This document shows, one piece after another, positions 48,716-58,838 of a stretch of 64,000 nt of DNA. Source of the DNA: Halomonas citrativorans (GTDB lineage Bacteria; Pseudomonadota; Gammaproteobacteria; Pseudomonadales; Halomonadaceae); assembly GCF_900163645.1 (NCBI RefSeq), contig NZ_FUKM01000058.1, positions 42,218-106,217 of the forward strand, read 5' to 3'. The position numbers were made by a program, and so were the translations under genes. The stretch's first letter is position 1; every line of letters starts with the position of its first letter. A model generated the notes under the pieces. That model worked only from the letters and a program-made list of their open reading frames with translations. It searched no databases and was not told the DNA's origin.

Positions 48716-49015
48716 CTATTTGGTTTTCACATAGTGCTCGACTTGCTGCTTTAATTTTTGACCTGGTCGAAAGGTCACTACACGGCGGGCAGAAATAGGT
48801 ATTTCTTCACCGGTTTTTGGGTTACGGCCCGGCCGTTCACGCTTATCACGCAAATCAAAGTTACCAAACCCAGACAGCTTAACCTGTTCATTTTCTCGTA
48901 AGCAGGCTCGAATCTCTTCGAAAAAAGCTTCGACCATGGTTTTTGCTTCTCGTTTAGACAGTGCCAGCTCAGTATGTAAATGCTCTGCCAGCTCTGCTTT
49001 GGTCAACGCACCCAT
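48716..49015 (-). CDS. ihfA: Integration host factor subunit alpha
   Basis: 99 residues. HU/IHF fold with the alpha-subunit start [16 protein letters not shown] and the arm segment [20 protein letters not shown]. The position directly after pheT is the classical pheST-ihfA order. It bends DNA with IhfB at specific sites. Confidence 0.97.
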   Translation of the reverse strand: MGALTKAELAEHLHTELALSKREAKTMVEAFFEEIRACLRENEQVKLSGFGNFDLRDKRERPGRNPKTGEEIPISARRVVTFRPGQKLKQQVEHYVKTK

Positions 49016-49081
49016 AGGACCCTCCTTGTAGCAAACGCATTGCCAAGAACGTGATAAGCGCCGTGTCGTGGCATATTATTG

Positions 49082-51463
49082 TCAGCCGCGTAGCTCAGCC
49101 TCCAACTGGACACGCACTTGTGTCACGATGGAATCTACCAACTGGTTGATTTCTTCATCGTTTAGCGTGCGTGAAGGATGCTGCCAGGTCAAGCCTAACG
49201 CAATACTCTTATGGCCGTCCGCCACGCCTTTACCAGCATAGACATCAAATAGCGTAATGTCTTTTAAGTAATCACCGGCTTTTTCTTTAGCGCAATCCAG
49301 TAGAGCCTGAACGGGCACCGCTTGTTTTACGATAAACGCCAGATCGCGTCGCACTTCAGGATAACGTGATAACGCTTCAAAGGCCGGAATCTGCCCTTGG
49401 CTTAACGTATCCAGGCGTACTTCAAAGAGTACCGCATCCACTTTAAGGCCCAGCTTTGCGCGCACTTGCGGGTGCAAAGTTCCAATCCAGCCGGCATGCT
49501 CGCCGTTGTACTGTATTTCAGCACTCTGGCCGGGGTGAAGCGCCGGATGCTCGGCTGGCTCAAAGCGCCACGCATCAAGATTGCCACCCAAGGCTAGAAG
49601 GCTTTCAAGATCCCCTTTGAGATCGTAAAAGTCGATACGCTCTTTAGAACCTGCCCAGCCTTCCGTTTCCCGACTACCACAGACTAACGCCCCCATCATG
49701 GGAATCTGGGACAGTTGATCCAGCTCGCCATTAAATACCAGCCCCGTTTCGAACAGGCGAACGCGGGTTTGTTGACGGTTTAAGTTATGCTCCATGGCCC
49801 GCACCAGCCCCGGGAAAAGACTGGCCCGCATCACCGATAGATCAGCTGAAATGGGGTTAGCAAGTACCGGAGAGACGGCATCAGGCAATATAGCGGCCTG
49901 AAGCTCGGGAGCAACAAAGCTATAAGTAATCGCCTCTTGGAAACCACGAGCGACCATTTGGCGACGCAGCTGGGCTTGGGTGAGCGTTGCTTCATCAGCA
50001 GAGCGCAGCGCTAACCGTGCAGCCGGGCGGCGAACGGGCAGATTATTGTAGCCATGAATTCGGGCGATCTCTTCGATTAGGTCTTCTTCAATCGCGACAT
50101 CGAAACGCCAACTGGGTGCAACAGCCGACCAGCCTTCAGCCTGCTGACTCACCTCAAGACCCAAACGCGTCAGAATGTCGGTGACATCTTCATTGCCCAG
50201 TTTCTTGGAGAGCGCACTTTCCAAACGCGCTTCACGCAGCAAAATAGTGCGAGAAGCAGGCACATGCTCTTCACTGACGCATTCAGTGACAGGGCCAGGC
50301 TGGCCACCACAAATATCCAACAGCAAGCGTGTTGCACGCTCAATGGCCGCTTTAGCAAGCTCAGGGTCCACGCCACGCTCAAACCGGTGTGACGCATCGG
50401 TGTGTAAACCGTAAGAGCGCGCCTTACCCGCAATCGCCAGTGGCGTAAAAAATGCCGACTCCAGGAAAATCGTCTGGGTAGTTTCGTTAACCCCAGAATT
50501 CTCTCCACCCATGACACCCGCCATGGCGAGCGGCCCCGCCTCATCGGTAATCATTAATGTGCCGGGGCGCAGGGCAACTTCCTGCCCATCCAGCAAGGTT
50601 AGCTGCTCCCCCTCTTTCGCCATGCGTACAACGATGCGACCGTTCAGATTATCGCGATCAAACGCATGCATCGGCTGGCCAAGCTCCAGCATGACGTAAT
50701 TGGTAACGTCCACCACAGGATCAATGGAACGGATACCGCTACGACGCAGGCGCTCTACCATCCAAAGCGGTGTTTCCGCTTGTACATTAATGCCCTTGAT
50801 TAGGCGACCCACATATCGAGGACACTGCTCAGGTGCTTCAACGCTGACAGCAAAGGTGTCATCTATTACGGCCGGGATAGATTCGATGACCGGCGGCGTT
50901 ACGGCTAACCGATTTAGCACGCCCACTTCACGGGCAAGCCCTTTAACACTTAAGCAGTCACCACGGTTAGGCGTAAGATCCACTTCAATAGTCATATCAT
51001 TGAGGTGCATATACTCGCGAAAATCGACGCCAACAGGCGCAGAATCAGCCAACACCAGAATACCAGGCGAGGTTTCTTCCTCAAGCCCAAGCTCCGATGC
51101 TGAACAAATCATGCCGCGTGACTCTACACCGCGCAGCTTGGCTTTCTTGATTTTGAAATCGCCCGGCAGCACGCCACCCACCTGAGCAAAGGGAATCTTT
51201 TGGCCGATATCAACATTTGCTGCACCGCACACCACCTGCACCGGCTCACCCGAGCCATCATTAACGGTACATACGTTTAATTTGTCGGCATCCGGGTGCT
51301 TCTCTTTGGTAAGCACCTCAGCAACGACAACGCCGCTAAACGCAGCGGCTACGGCTTCAACTGCATCGACCTCTAAGCCGGCCATCGTGATCTGATCAGC
51401 AATCGCCTGCGTGTCCAGCTGCGGTGATACCCATTCGCGCAGCCACTGTTCTGAGAATTTCAT
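49082..51463 (-). CDS. pheT: Phenylalanyl-tRNA synthetase beta subunit
   Basis: 793 residues, full length. The N-terminal OB-fold tRNA-binding domain (about 40-150), the B3/B4 editing domain (about 210-400, ending near HTDASHRFERGVDP), the B5 domain, the catalytic-like domain and the C-terminal FDX-ACB anticodon-binding domain (SRYPEVRRDLAFIV) are all recognisable. It pairs with PheS as an alpha2beta2 enzyme. It begins 26 bp after pheS. Confidence 0.97.
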   Translation of the reverse strand: MKFSEQWLREWVSPQLDTQAIADQITMAGLEVDAVEAVAAAFSGVVVAEVLTKEKHPDADKLNVCTVNDGSGEPVQVVCGAANVDIGQKIPFAQVGGVLPGDFKIKKAKLRGVESRGMICSASELGLEEETSPGILVLADSAPVGVDFREYMHLNDMTIEVDLTPNRGDCLSVKGLAREVGVLNRLAVTPPVIESIPAVIDDTFAVSVEAPEQCPRYVGRLIKGINVQAETPLWMVERLRRSGIRSIDPVVDVTNYVMLELGQPMHAFDRDNLNGRIVVRMAKEGEQLTLLDGQEVALRPGTLMITDEAGPLAMAGVMGGENSGVNETTQTIFLESAFFTPLAIAGKARSYGLHTDASHRFERGVDPELAKAAIERATRLLLDICGGQPGPVTECVSEEHVPASRTILLREARLESALSKKLGNEDVTDILTRLGLEVSQQAEGWSAVAPSWRFDVAIEEDLIEEIARIHGYNNLPVRRPAARLALRSADEATLTQAQLRRQMVARGFQEAITYSFVAPELQAAILPDAVSPVLANPISADLSVMRASLFPGLVRAMEHNLNRQQTRVRLFETGLVFNGELDQLSQIPMMGALVCGSRETEGWAGSKERIDFYDLKGDLESLLALGGNLDAWRFEPAEHPALHPGQSAEIQYNGEHAGWIGTLHPQVRAKLGLKVDAVLFEVRLDTLSQGQIPAFEALSRYPEVRRDLAFIVKQAVPVQALLDCAKEKAGDYLKDITLFDVYAGKGVADGHKSIALGLTWQHPSRTLNDEEINQLVDSIVTQVRVQLEAELRG

Positions 51464-51489
51464 GATCGTTCCTGTGTTCGGCAGCGGTC

Positions 51490-52524
<1,035 letters not shown>

Positions 52525-52568
52525 TTAAGCGGTTCCCTTTTATGAGGGTGTCGCACATTGAAGGTGAC

Positions 52569-52603
52569 AAAAAAACAGGGGAAGAGCGGCTGCTCTTCCC
52601 CTG
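52569..52603 (-). terminator. Intrinsic terminator/attenuator between rplT and pheS
   Basis: A perfect 12-bp GC-rich stem (52576-52587 with 52592-52603, loop of 4) is followed on the minus strand by seven T (complement of 52569-52575). It lies 58 bp after the rplT stop and 60 bp before pheS, the place where E. coli has the pheST attenuator. No Phe-rich leader peptide is visible in front of it. Confidence 0.85.
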
Positions 52604-52660
52604 CGGGTCACACTGAAATGACCTTCGTCAATTCACGCTGGCATTTGCACAGCTATGACG

Positions 52661-53014
52661 TTATTGGGCAGCCTTGGCTTTTTCCACGATAGCAGCAAAT
52701 GCGGCTTTCTCGTGTACAGCCAGATCAGCCAATACTTTACGGTCAATTTCGATGCCGGCTTTCTTCAAACCGCCAACAAAACGGCTGTAAGACATACCGT
52801 TGATGCGTGCAGCAGCGTTAATACGCTGAATCCACAGCGCACGGAACTGACGCTTACGGTTGCGGCGGTCACGATAAGCATACTGACCTGCTTTGATAAC
52901 GGCCTGTTTAGCTACACGGAAAACACGCGAACGGGCACCGTAGTAACCTTTAGCCTGCTTCAATACTTTTTTATGGCGACGACGGGCAACTACACCACGC
53001 TTAACACGAGTCAT
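52661..53014 (-). CDS. rplT: 50S ribosomal protein L20
   Basis: 117 residues. It has the conserved start [19 protein letters not shown] and the stretch [21 protein letters not shown]. It binds 23S rRNA early in assembly and in many bacteria represses its own operon. It lies 56 bp after rpmI in the infC-rpmI-rplT cluster. Confidence 0.98.
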   Translation of the reverse strand: MTRVKRGVVARRRHKKVLKQAKGYYGARSRVFRVAKQAVIKAGQYAYRDRRNRKRQFRALWIQRINAAARINGMSYSRFVGGLKKAGIEIDRKVLADLAVHEKAAFAAIVEKAKAAQ

Positions 53015-53070
53015 AACACACTCCTGACTTTATAGCTGAGGCTTTAAGCACTCAGACAAAAAAATACGAC

Positions 53071-53265
53071 TTATAGGTTTGGCAGCATGCGCTGGATCAG
53101 CGCTTTATCAGCAGCGTGAACCTGCTTCATTCCACGCAGCTGACGCTTACGCTTAGTCGATTTTTTGGTCAGGATGTGACTACGGTGAGACTGCTTGTGC
53201 TTGAAGCCATTAGCGGTCTTTTTAAAGCGCTTCGCAGCGCCGCTGTTGCTTTTGATTTTCGGCAT
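53071..53265 (-). CDS. rpmI: 50S ribosomal protein L35
   Basis: 64 residues from ATG 53265 ([14 protein letters not shown]); the longer frame to 53301 adds 12 residues without family match. It is a small basic protein with the usual [20 protein letters not shown]. It lies between infC and rplT, as in most bacteria. Confidence 0.98.
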   Translation of the reverse strand: MPKIKSNSGAAKRFKKTANGFKHKQSHRSHILTKKSTKRKRQLRGMKQVHAADKALIQRMLPNL

Positions 53266-53307
53266 GAGAAAACTCCGCTCGATATTTTTTAGAAAACCCA
53301 AGGCCGA

Positions 53308-53325
53308 CCATCACATAAGCGATGG
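53308..53325 (-). promoter_or_regulatory. Hairpin in the infC-rpmI leader
   Basis: The 5-bp stem CCATC / GATGG has an 8-nt loop, extendable by G-U pairs, 43 bp before the rpmI start. In E. coli this intergenic region takes part in L20 autoregulation. The role here is inferred from position only. Confidence 0.3.
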
Positions 53326-53346
53326 CCCGTTGGCTTCGCCGTTGGA

Positions 53347-53886
53347 TCACTTCTTTTTCGGGTTAAGGATCATGATCATCTGGCGGCCTTCCATTTTCGG
53401 GAAAGATTCCACCGCTCCGATCTCTTCCAGGTCTGCCGCGATCCTTTCCATCAGCTTGCGGCCGATGTCCTGGTGCGCCATTTCACGACCACGGAAGCGC
53501 AAAGTGACCTTACCCTTGTCACCACCTTCCAAAAAGCGCATCAGGTTTTTCAATTTTACCTGATAATCGCCTTCGTCGGTGCCAGGACGGAATTTAACTT
53601 CCTTAACCTGGATCTGCTTTTGCTTTTTCTTTTGAGCCGCTTTCTGCTTCTTCGTCTCAAAAACGAATTTACCGTAATCCATAATCTTACAGACAATGGG
53701 ATCGGCATTCGAAATTTGCACGAGGTCTAAACCGGCAGCTTCTGCACGCTCAAGCGCTTCGGTGGTAGGCACAACGCCCAACTGCTCACCTTCAGCATCG
53801 ATTAAACGTACTTCTTCTTCGGTAATTCGCTCGTTCATTGGTGGGCGTTTGTCTGCTGGACGCCCGCGCTGATTGCTTCGCTTGAT
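53347..53886 (-). CDS. infC: Translation initiation factor IF-3
   Basis: 179 residues if read from the non-canonical ATC start at 53886 ([20 protein letters not shown] after the initiator). An ATG 16 codons further in (53838) would remove the usual basic N-terminus and has no Shine-Dalgarno site, whereas AAGGAG lies 8 nt before the ATC. The N-domain has [13 protein letters not shown] and the C-domain [27 protein letters not shown] and [11 protein letters not shown]-3 monitors start codons and, in E. coli, represses its own AUU-started gene. The SD overlaps the thrS stop codon. Confidence 0.95.
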   Translation of the reverse strand: MKRSNQRGRPADKRPPMNERITEEEVRLIDAEGEQLGVVPTTEALERAEAAGLDLVQISNADPIVCKIMDYGKFVFETKKQKAAQKKKQKQIQVKEVKFRPGTDEGDYQVKLKNLMRFLEGGDKGKVTLRFRGREMAHQDIGRKLMERIAADLEEIGAVESFPKMEGRQMIMILNPKKK

Positions 53887-53900
53887 CGTTCCGTCTCCTT
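53884..53900 (-). promoter_or_regulatory. infC ribosome-binding site with ATC start codon
   Basis: The minus strand shows AAGGAG (53900-53895), 8 nt spacing, then ATC (53886-53884). The SD shares bases with the TAA stop of thrS (53901-53899). This is the expected layout for IF-3 autocontrol through a rare start codon. Confidence 0.8.
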
Positions 53901-55821
53901 AGGCAATTGACGATGTCGCCAGGGCTGCTCGCTCCGCACCAAGACGCTCGATAAGTGTATCGATTGTCATTGTGCCGAGGTTTTCGCCGCTGCGAGTTCG
54001 CACGGCCACTGAGTCAGCTTCGACTTCCTTATCTCCCACCACAAGGAGATAGGGAATTTTTTGTAACGTATGCTCACGGATTTTAAAGCCGATCTTCTCG
54101 TTCCTCAAGTCCGCTTTAGCTCGTAAGCCACTTTTTTGCAGACGTTGCTCTAATTCAAGAGCGTAATCACGCTGCGCATCGGTAATTGTCATCACTACCG
54201 CCTGCTGAGGTGCCAACCATAATGGCATAGCGCCCGCATAATGTTCAATCAAGATACCAATGAAGCGCTCCATTGAGCCTACAATAGCACGGTGCAACAT
54301 AACCGGCGGCTTACGTTCGCCCTCTTCGGTCACATATTGAGCACCTAAACGCTCGGGCATCATGAAATCAACCTGCATCGTGCCAACCTGCCACTCGCGC
54401 CCCAGGCAGTCTTTCATATGGTATTCAATCTTGGGGCCATAGAACGCACCTTCACCAGGAAGTTCCTGCCATTCGACATCACACGCTTTTAACGCACGAC
54501 GCAACGCATCTTCTGCCTCATCCCAAACGTCATCACTACCAATTCTTTTCTCAGGGCGAAGCGCTATCTTAATGGCAATATCTTCAAACCCAAAATCGGT
54601 ATAGACCTTAAGCGCTTGGCGATGAAAGCTGGTGACCTCGGGCTCAACCTGAGCTTCGGTGCAGAACACATGGCCATCATCTTGAGTAAACGCACGAACA
54701 CGCATAATGCCATGCAAAGCGCCTGAGGGCTCGTTACGATGGCAGCCGCCAAACTCACCAAAGCGAACCGGAAGTTCACGGTAGCTGCGCAACCCGGAAT
54801 TAAACACCTGCACATGGCCAGGGCAATTCATGGGTTTGAGAGCATACTCACGCTTCTCGGATTCGGTAAAGAACATACCGTCAGCGTAATTATCCCAATG
54901 TCCTGATTTTTTCCACAACGATACGTCCATTATTTGCGGACAGCGAATTTCCTGGTAACCGCCGTCTTTATAAACGCCTCGCATATACTGTTCGATCTGC
55001 TGCCATAACGCCCAACCGTTCGGATGCCAAAACACCATCCCTGGCGCCTCTTCCTGCATATGGAAGAGATCAAGACGGCGTGCAAGCTTACGGTGATCGC
55101 GTTTTTCAGCCTCCTCAAGCCGCTTCAAATACGCTTTCAGCTGCTTTTTATCGCCCCAGGCAGTGCCATAAATACGCGTCAGCATGGGATTTGAAGCATC
55201 CCCACGCCAATAGGCGCCAGCAAGTTTCGTCAACTTAAACGCTTTTAGATGACGGGTGTTAGGCACATGAGGGCCACGGCACATATCCGTGTACTCTTCA
55301 TGATGATAAAGCCGGATATCCGCACCGTCAGGAATATCGTGAATAATTTCCTGTTTATACGTTTCATCACGCTGAGAAAACGTCGACATTGCCTTATCGC
55401 GATCAACATATTCACGGACAACATCGTACTCGCGCTCTATTAGCGCTTGCATACGTTTTTCAATCGCCTCTAAATCTTCTGGCGTAATTGAACGACCAAA
55501 GTCGACATCATAATAAAAGCCGTTATCAATGACCGGCCCAATCGCCATTTTAGCGTCCGGATAAAGCTGCTTTACCGCATGACCAATCAAATGCGCGCAG
55601 GAGTGACGAATGATCTCCACGCCATCAGGGTCACGCGCAGTAATAATCGCTACGTTTGCATCATGCTCGATAACATCCGCAGCATCGACTAAAACGCCAT
55701 CTATCCGCCCTGCAATGCAGGCCTTAGCCAAACCAGGGCCAATGGATTCTGCAAGCTGCATAATGGAAAGCGGTGCTTCAAATGTTCTTTGGCTACCGTC
55801 AGGTAGTGTCACAATGGGCAT
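53899..55821 (-). CDS. thrS: Threonyl-tRNA synthetase
   Basis: 640 residues, normal length. N-terminal TGS domain (1-60), editing domain with the [16 protein letters not shown] segment (about 73-88), class II catalytic core ([25 protein letters not shown], and motif 3 near [16 protein letters not shown]), and the C-terminal anticodon domain. It is the first gene of thrS-infC-rpmI-rplT-pheS-pheT-ihfA. The 5' leader contains an anticodon-like hairpin. Confidence 0.98.
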   Translation of the reverse strand: MPIVTLPDGSQRTFEAPLSIMQLAESIGPGLAKACIAGRIDGVLVDAADVIEHDANVAIITARDPDGVEIIRHSCAHLIGHAVKQLYPDAKMAIGPVIDNGFYYDVDFGRSITPEDLEAIEKRMQALIEREYDVVREYVDRDKAMSTFSQRDETYKQEIIHDIPDGADIRLYHHEEYTDMCRGPHVPNTRHLKAFKLTKLAGAYWRGDASNPMLTRIYGTAWGDKKQLKAYLKRLEEAEKRDHRKLARRLDLFHMQEEAPGMVFWHPNGWALWQQIEQYMRGVYKDGGYQEIRCPQIMDVSLWKKSGHWDNYADGMFFTESEKREYALKPMNCPGHVQVFNSGLRSYRELPVRFGEFGGCHRNEPSGALHGIMRVRAFTQDDGHVFCTEAQVEPEVTSFHRQALKVYTDFGFEDIAIKIALRPEKRIGSDDVWDEAEDALRRALKACDVEWQELPGEGAFYGPKIEYHMKDCLGREWQVGTMQVDFMMPERLGAQYVTEEGERKPPVMLHRAIVGSMERFIGILIEHYAGAMPLWLAPQQAVVMTITDAQRDYALELEQRLQKSGLRAKADLRNEKIGFKIREHTLQKIPYLLVVGDKEVEADSVAVRTRSGENLGTMTIDTLIERLGAERAALATSSIA

Positions 55822-55844
55822 TCAGTAATTCCTTGAGCGCAGTG

Positions 55845-55865
55845 GTGATCCATACCAAGGATCAC
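55845..55865 (-). promoter_or_regulatory. Leader hairpin of thrS mimicking the tRNA-Thr anticodon arm
   Basis: In the mRNA (minus strand) a perfect 7-bp stem GUGAUCC/GGAUCAC encloses the 7-nt loop UUGGUAU. Read as an anticodon loop this has U33, anticodon GGU (a Thr anticodon) and A37. It lies at -24 to -44 relative to the ATG, with the SD AAGGA (55834-55830) just behind it. E. coli ThrRS represses its own translation by binding such a structure. Confidence 0.7.
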
Positions 55866-55950
55866 ATTTCGCTATCAATGATCGTGGCGTTTAATAAATG
55901 ATACAAAGTTATACAAGCGCGTAGCCTAACAGACTTGAGCGCCGCAGAAA

Positions 55951-55977
55951 ATAAAAACGGGAGGCATATGCCTCCCG
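55951..55977 (-). terminator. Terminator of the OmpA-like gene
   Basis: The perfect 20-bp palindrome at 55958-55977 (CGGGAGGCAT half) is followed on the minus strand by a T-rich run (complement of 55951-55957). It lies about 70 bp after the stop codon and upstream of thrS. Confidence 0.82.
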
Positions 55978-56049
55978 TCGATACGCACAGTAAATGTGCT
56001 ACACATTCAACAAAAGCACTACACGCTTAGCGCCCAAGCAGTCTGCGTA

Positions 56050-56922
56050 TTAGTTCCACTCGTCAATTTCAACGCGACGGTTCAGCGCGCGACCTTCATC
56101 AGTCTCGTTCGTAGCGATCGGATTCTCTTCACCGTAGCCAACAGCACGCATGCGATTAGCTTCTACGCCACGCTGAGCAAGATATGTAGTCACTGATTCT
56201 GCACGACGTTGAGACAAGCCTTTGTTATAAGCAGCTGTACCGCGTGAATCGGTATATCCATCAATGCTTACACGCACATCGGGATTGTTAACCAGACGCT
56301 CAGCAACACCGTTCAGGATGTCACGGGCATTAGCGGTCAACTGAGCAGAATCAAACTCGAAGTTAACATCTTGAAGAACAACGCTATCTGGGCAACCCAA
56401 CGCGTTTACTTCGGTGCCAGCTGGCGTATTGGGGCACTGGTCACGGTAGTCCGGCACGCCGTCACCGTCGGAGTCCAGCGGGCAACCTACTGCGTCTACT
56501 TCAACACCAGCGGGGGTACCCGGGCACTGGTCACGATAGTCCGGCACGCCGTCATTATCGGAGTCCAGCGGACAACCTTGCGCATCAACGGCAACACCAG
56601 CAGGCACTTCACCGTATGTCGGGCACTGCGGAGCTACCGGCTCAGGCGTACGATCAGCACACAGCAGGCCACCGATGGCAGCGCCAGCTACAGCGCCCGT
56701 TGCCGCACCGCTATCTTCATCAGAAGAGCTGCTAGTGGCATAGCCGATGCTGCCGCCAATCAAACTTCCCGCCAGACCGCAAACAGCAGGGTGCTGGTAC
56801 CAGCTACGGTCACTGCTGCTAGCACTAGCTTGGCCAGAAGATTGATTAGCGGAAGTGGCACAGCCTGAAAGGCCCACTACCAAGGCGGAACCGATAAGCA
56901 ACCCAGTCGTTGACTTTTTCAT
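56050..56922 (-). CDS. OmpA family lipoprotein with thrombospondin type 3 repeats
   Basis: 290 residues from ATG 56922 (MKKSTTGLLIG), which has an AAGGAG site; the frame continues upstream without signal peptide character. Lipobox GLSGC gives lipidated Cys21. A glycine-zipper region (about 50-88; GLAGSLIGGSIGY, GAVAGAAIGGLL) is followed by two 30-residue calcium-type repeats (120-179; DSDNDGVPDYRDQCP). The C-terminal OmpA/MotB peptidoglycan-binding domain (about 180-290) has the typical YTDSRGTAAYNKGLSQRRAE. It should tether the outer membrane to peptidoglycan. Confidence 0.9.
   Translation of the reverse strand: MKKSTTGLLIGSALVVGLSGCATSANQSSGQASASSSDRSWYQHPAVCGLAGSLIGGSIGYATSSSSDEDSGAATGAVAGAAIGGLLCADRTPEPVAPQCPTYGEVPAGVAVDAQGCPLDSDNDGVPDYRDQCPGTPAGVEVDAVGCPLDSDGDGVPDYRDQCPNTPAGTEVNALGCPDSVVLQDVNFEFDSAQLTANARDILNGVAERLVNNPDVRVSIDGYTDSRGTAAYNKGLSQRRAESVTTYLAQRGVEANRMRAVGYGEENPIATNETDEGRALNRRVEIDEWN
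56386..56565 (-). repeat. Two 90-bp in-gene repeats (TSP3 units)
   Basis: The OmpA-like gene contains two adjacent 90-bp units that encode nearly the same 30 residues; a partial third unit (EVPAGVAVDAQGCPL) precedes them. Only a few residues differ between the units. Confidence 0.8.
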
Positions 56923-57009
56923 ACAAGACTCCTTCTTGATCCAATGCTGACTTAGCCGTATAGCCAAATCTATCCAATGCTTCTTATTGCGAGAGCATCC
57001 ATTTTTCGC

Positions 57010-57056
57010 TTGTTCAATTTTAACCACGCGGGCGTTCCCCTGCCTGAATTGAACAA
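57010..57056. repeat. 10-bp inverted repeat upstream of the OmpA-like gene
   Basis: TTGTTCAATT (57010-57019) and AATTGAACAA (57047-57056) are perfect complements with a 27-bp spacer, about 90-135 bp before the start codon. It could be a pair of operator half-sites or a leader RNA stem. Confidence 0.6.
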
Positions 57057-57196
57057 TCTGCCTATTATTACGCTTTAACAATCGAAGGCAACAATGCCGA
57101 TATATCAACTTCTTGCCAATACCGACATATCAAGCATAGCAAAACTGCCACATCCGGCACCAAAAAAACATATTGCCATACCAAAATAAACCAAAC

Positions 57197-57682
57197 TTAC
57201 TTCTTGTTTTCGCCTTTATACAGCCCAGGCCCGCCTTGTGCACGCCATTTTATAACAGCTTCTGCAGCAGCCAGAACCGCGGGCTTCATATCACGCTCAA
57301 CCTCCAAACGCTGCTTATCTTCGTTCATGCGCTCACGGGGCGTTAAATTGGCACGTGCAGAGTGCGTTTTAAGATGCTGCGTCCGGTTGTAAACCTCAGC
57401 AAAGGCTTGAAAATCAGGATGCTCTGCAAGATTGGCATCCACAATTTCAAGTAGCACCTTACAGCGCCATGAGCCTTCGGTAATGTCTACCTGCCCTTGG
57501 ACCAATGCACTTGTTACATAATCCAAATTTTCAAGGCTGTTTTGCTGGGCTCTTAAATCTTCATCCGAGCGGAATGCTTCACGGCGCTTTACCTCTTTGC
57601 GCAGTTTAAGCGCGTACATGGATAAAGCCGCAATGACAGCAAGCGCTAATGTAAGCGCTATAAGTGCGCTGACCGAATTCAT
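57197..57682 (-). CDS. DUF2489 domain protein
   Basis: 161 residues. One N-terminal membrane helix (about 4-25) is followed by a basic, then helical cytoplasmic part. The sequence around SWRCKVLLEIVDANL, NRTQHLKTHSARANLTPRERM and AVLAAAEAVIKW matches the DUF2489 family, which has no assigned function. A TATAAT element lies 36 bp upstream. It is flanked by ctaA upstream and the OmpA-like gene downstream on the same strand. Confidence 0.8.
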   Translation of the reverse strand: MNSVSALIALTLALAVIAALSMYALKLRKEVKRREAFRSDEDLRAQQNSLENLDYVTSALVQGQVDITEGSWRCKVLLEIVDANLAEHPDFQAFAEVYNRTQHLKTHSARANLTPRERMNEDKQRLEVERDMKPAVLAAAEAVIKWRAQGGPGLYKGENKK

Positions 57683-57717
57683 AATGCTCTCCGTCTTGCA
57701 TCAAAAACTAAACAGGA

Positions 57718-57723
57718 ATTATA
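57718..57723 (-). promoter_or_regulatory. TATAAT element before the DUF2489 gene
   Basis: A perfect TATAAT on the minus strand lies 36 nt before the start codon in an AT-rich stretch; no good -35 is visible at the right distance. Confidence 0.35.
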
Positions 57724-57836
57724 CATCATTTTATATTTGAACTCTTATTTTCTATCGCTCGTACGTGAATGCCGAAATCTGAATATTTAACTCCACAACT
57801 TTATGAAGATGACGCATGCTCCAAGATAAATCGGCA

Positions 57837-58838
57837 CTAACGCTCGCCCAGGCACACACACCGCCAAGCCCACAACATGCCAATCACGAGCAAAACGGCC
57901 CCTGCAGTATGCGCAAGCGCCAACCACAAAGGCAACCACATCAACACGTTGGCTATGCCAAGTACAACCTGCAGCGCATAGACCCCAATAACAAATACAA
58001 GCGCCCGAGCAACACTTGGGTTGTGGCGATATCGATACCAAAGCATCAGGAGTGATACGCCCAACAATAGCGCCCCTAGCCGATGCATATAGTGAATCGC
58101 GACCCGAGCTTCTGCATGCAACTGTCCATGCAAGTAATTGGGACCAACCGTTTGAGTCAGATGGAAACCTTCACTGAGATCCATGTGTGGCCACCACTGG
58201 CCATTACAAGCGGGGAACCCTTGGCAAGCCATACCTGAATAGTTACTTGTTACCCACCCACCCAAGCCAAGCTGCAAAATCAATAGCCCGGCGGCTAAGC
58301 CCCAAAAAATATTAAAGCACTTTGCTCCTATGACCTTTTTCTCAGAAACACTTGTTAGCCTGAGATGCAGCCAGAAAAAGAGCAGCAATACACTTAGCCC
58401 GCCCAGCAAATGTAAAGTAACCACTTGAGGCCAAAGCTTGAGGGTCACGGTAAATGCACCAAAAGCCCCTTGTATAATGATAGCGGCAAGCAGAAGTACG
58501 CTAATGCTCCAAGGGAAATGGTGAGTGTTGCGAAATGGCCAGCCAAGCGCTAAAACGCTTAGAACCAATAGTCCAAGAAGAGTAGCTATATAACGATGCA
58601 CCATCTCCACCCAGGCTTTTGCAGCATCCAGGGGTGCATCAGGATGGCGTAGAGCAGCATGCTCACCATCAGGAACGAGCAAGCGACCATAGCAGCCGGG
58701 CCAGTCCGGGCAACCCAACCCCGCGTCCACTAAACGCGTCCAGGCACCGACCAAAATAACGACAATAGTCAGCAGCGTTCCCAATAACGTTAAGCGTGAA
58801 AGCCATATTAAGCGGCGCTCTGTCGATGTGTGCATCAT
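57837..58838 (-). CDS. ctaA: Heme A synthase (COX15/CtaA)
   Basis: 333 residues with about eight membrane helices. Family features are GAWTRLVDAGLGCPDWPGCYG near the N-terminus (split motif with paired Cys), EMVHRYIATLLG (heme-ligand His), GGWVTSNYSGMACQGFPACNG, and HYMHRLGALLLG. It oxidises heme O to heme A in the inner membrane for aa3-type cytochrome oxidase. Two ATG codons (58838 and 58835) are possible starts. The usual partner cyoE (heme O synthase) is not seen downstream. Confidence 0.93.
   Translation of the reverse strand: MMHTSTERRLIWLSRLTLLGTLLTIVVILVGAWTRLVDAGLGCPDWPGCYGRLLVPDGEHAALRHPDAPLDAAKAWVEMVHRYIATLLGLLVLSVLALGWPFRNTHHFPWSISVLLLAAIIIQGAFGAFTVTLKLWPQVVTLHLLGGLSVLLLFFWLHLRLTSVSEKKVIGAKCFNIFWGLAAGLLILQLGLGGWVTSNYSGMACQGFPACNGQWWPHMDLSEGFHLTQTVGPNYLHGQLHAEARVAIHYMHRLGALLLGVSLLMLWYRYRHNPSVARALVFVIGVYALQVVLGIANVLMWLPLWLALAHTAGAVLLVIGMLWAWRCVCLGER

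Noticed and set aside
57787..57836. Possible cyoE remnant just after ctaA (PIYLGACVIFIKLW in another frame)
   Set aside because: The stretch is too short and is the tail of a shadow frame of ctaA; similarity to a heme O synthase end could be chance.
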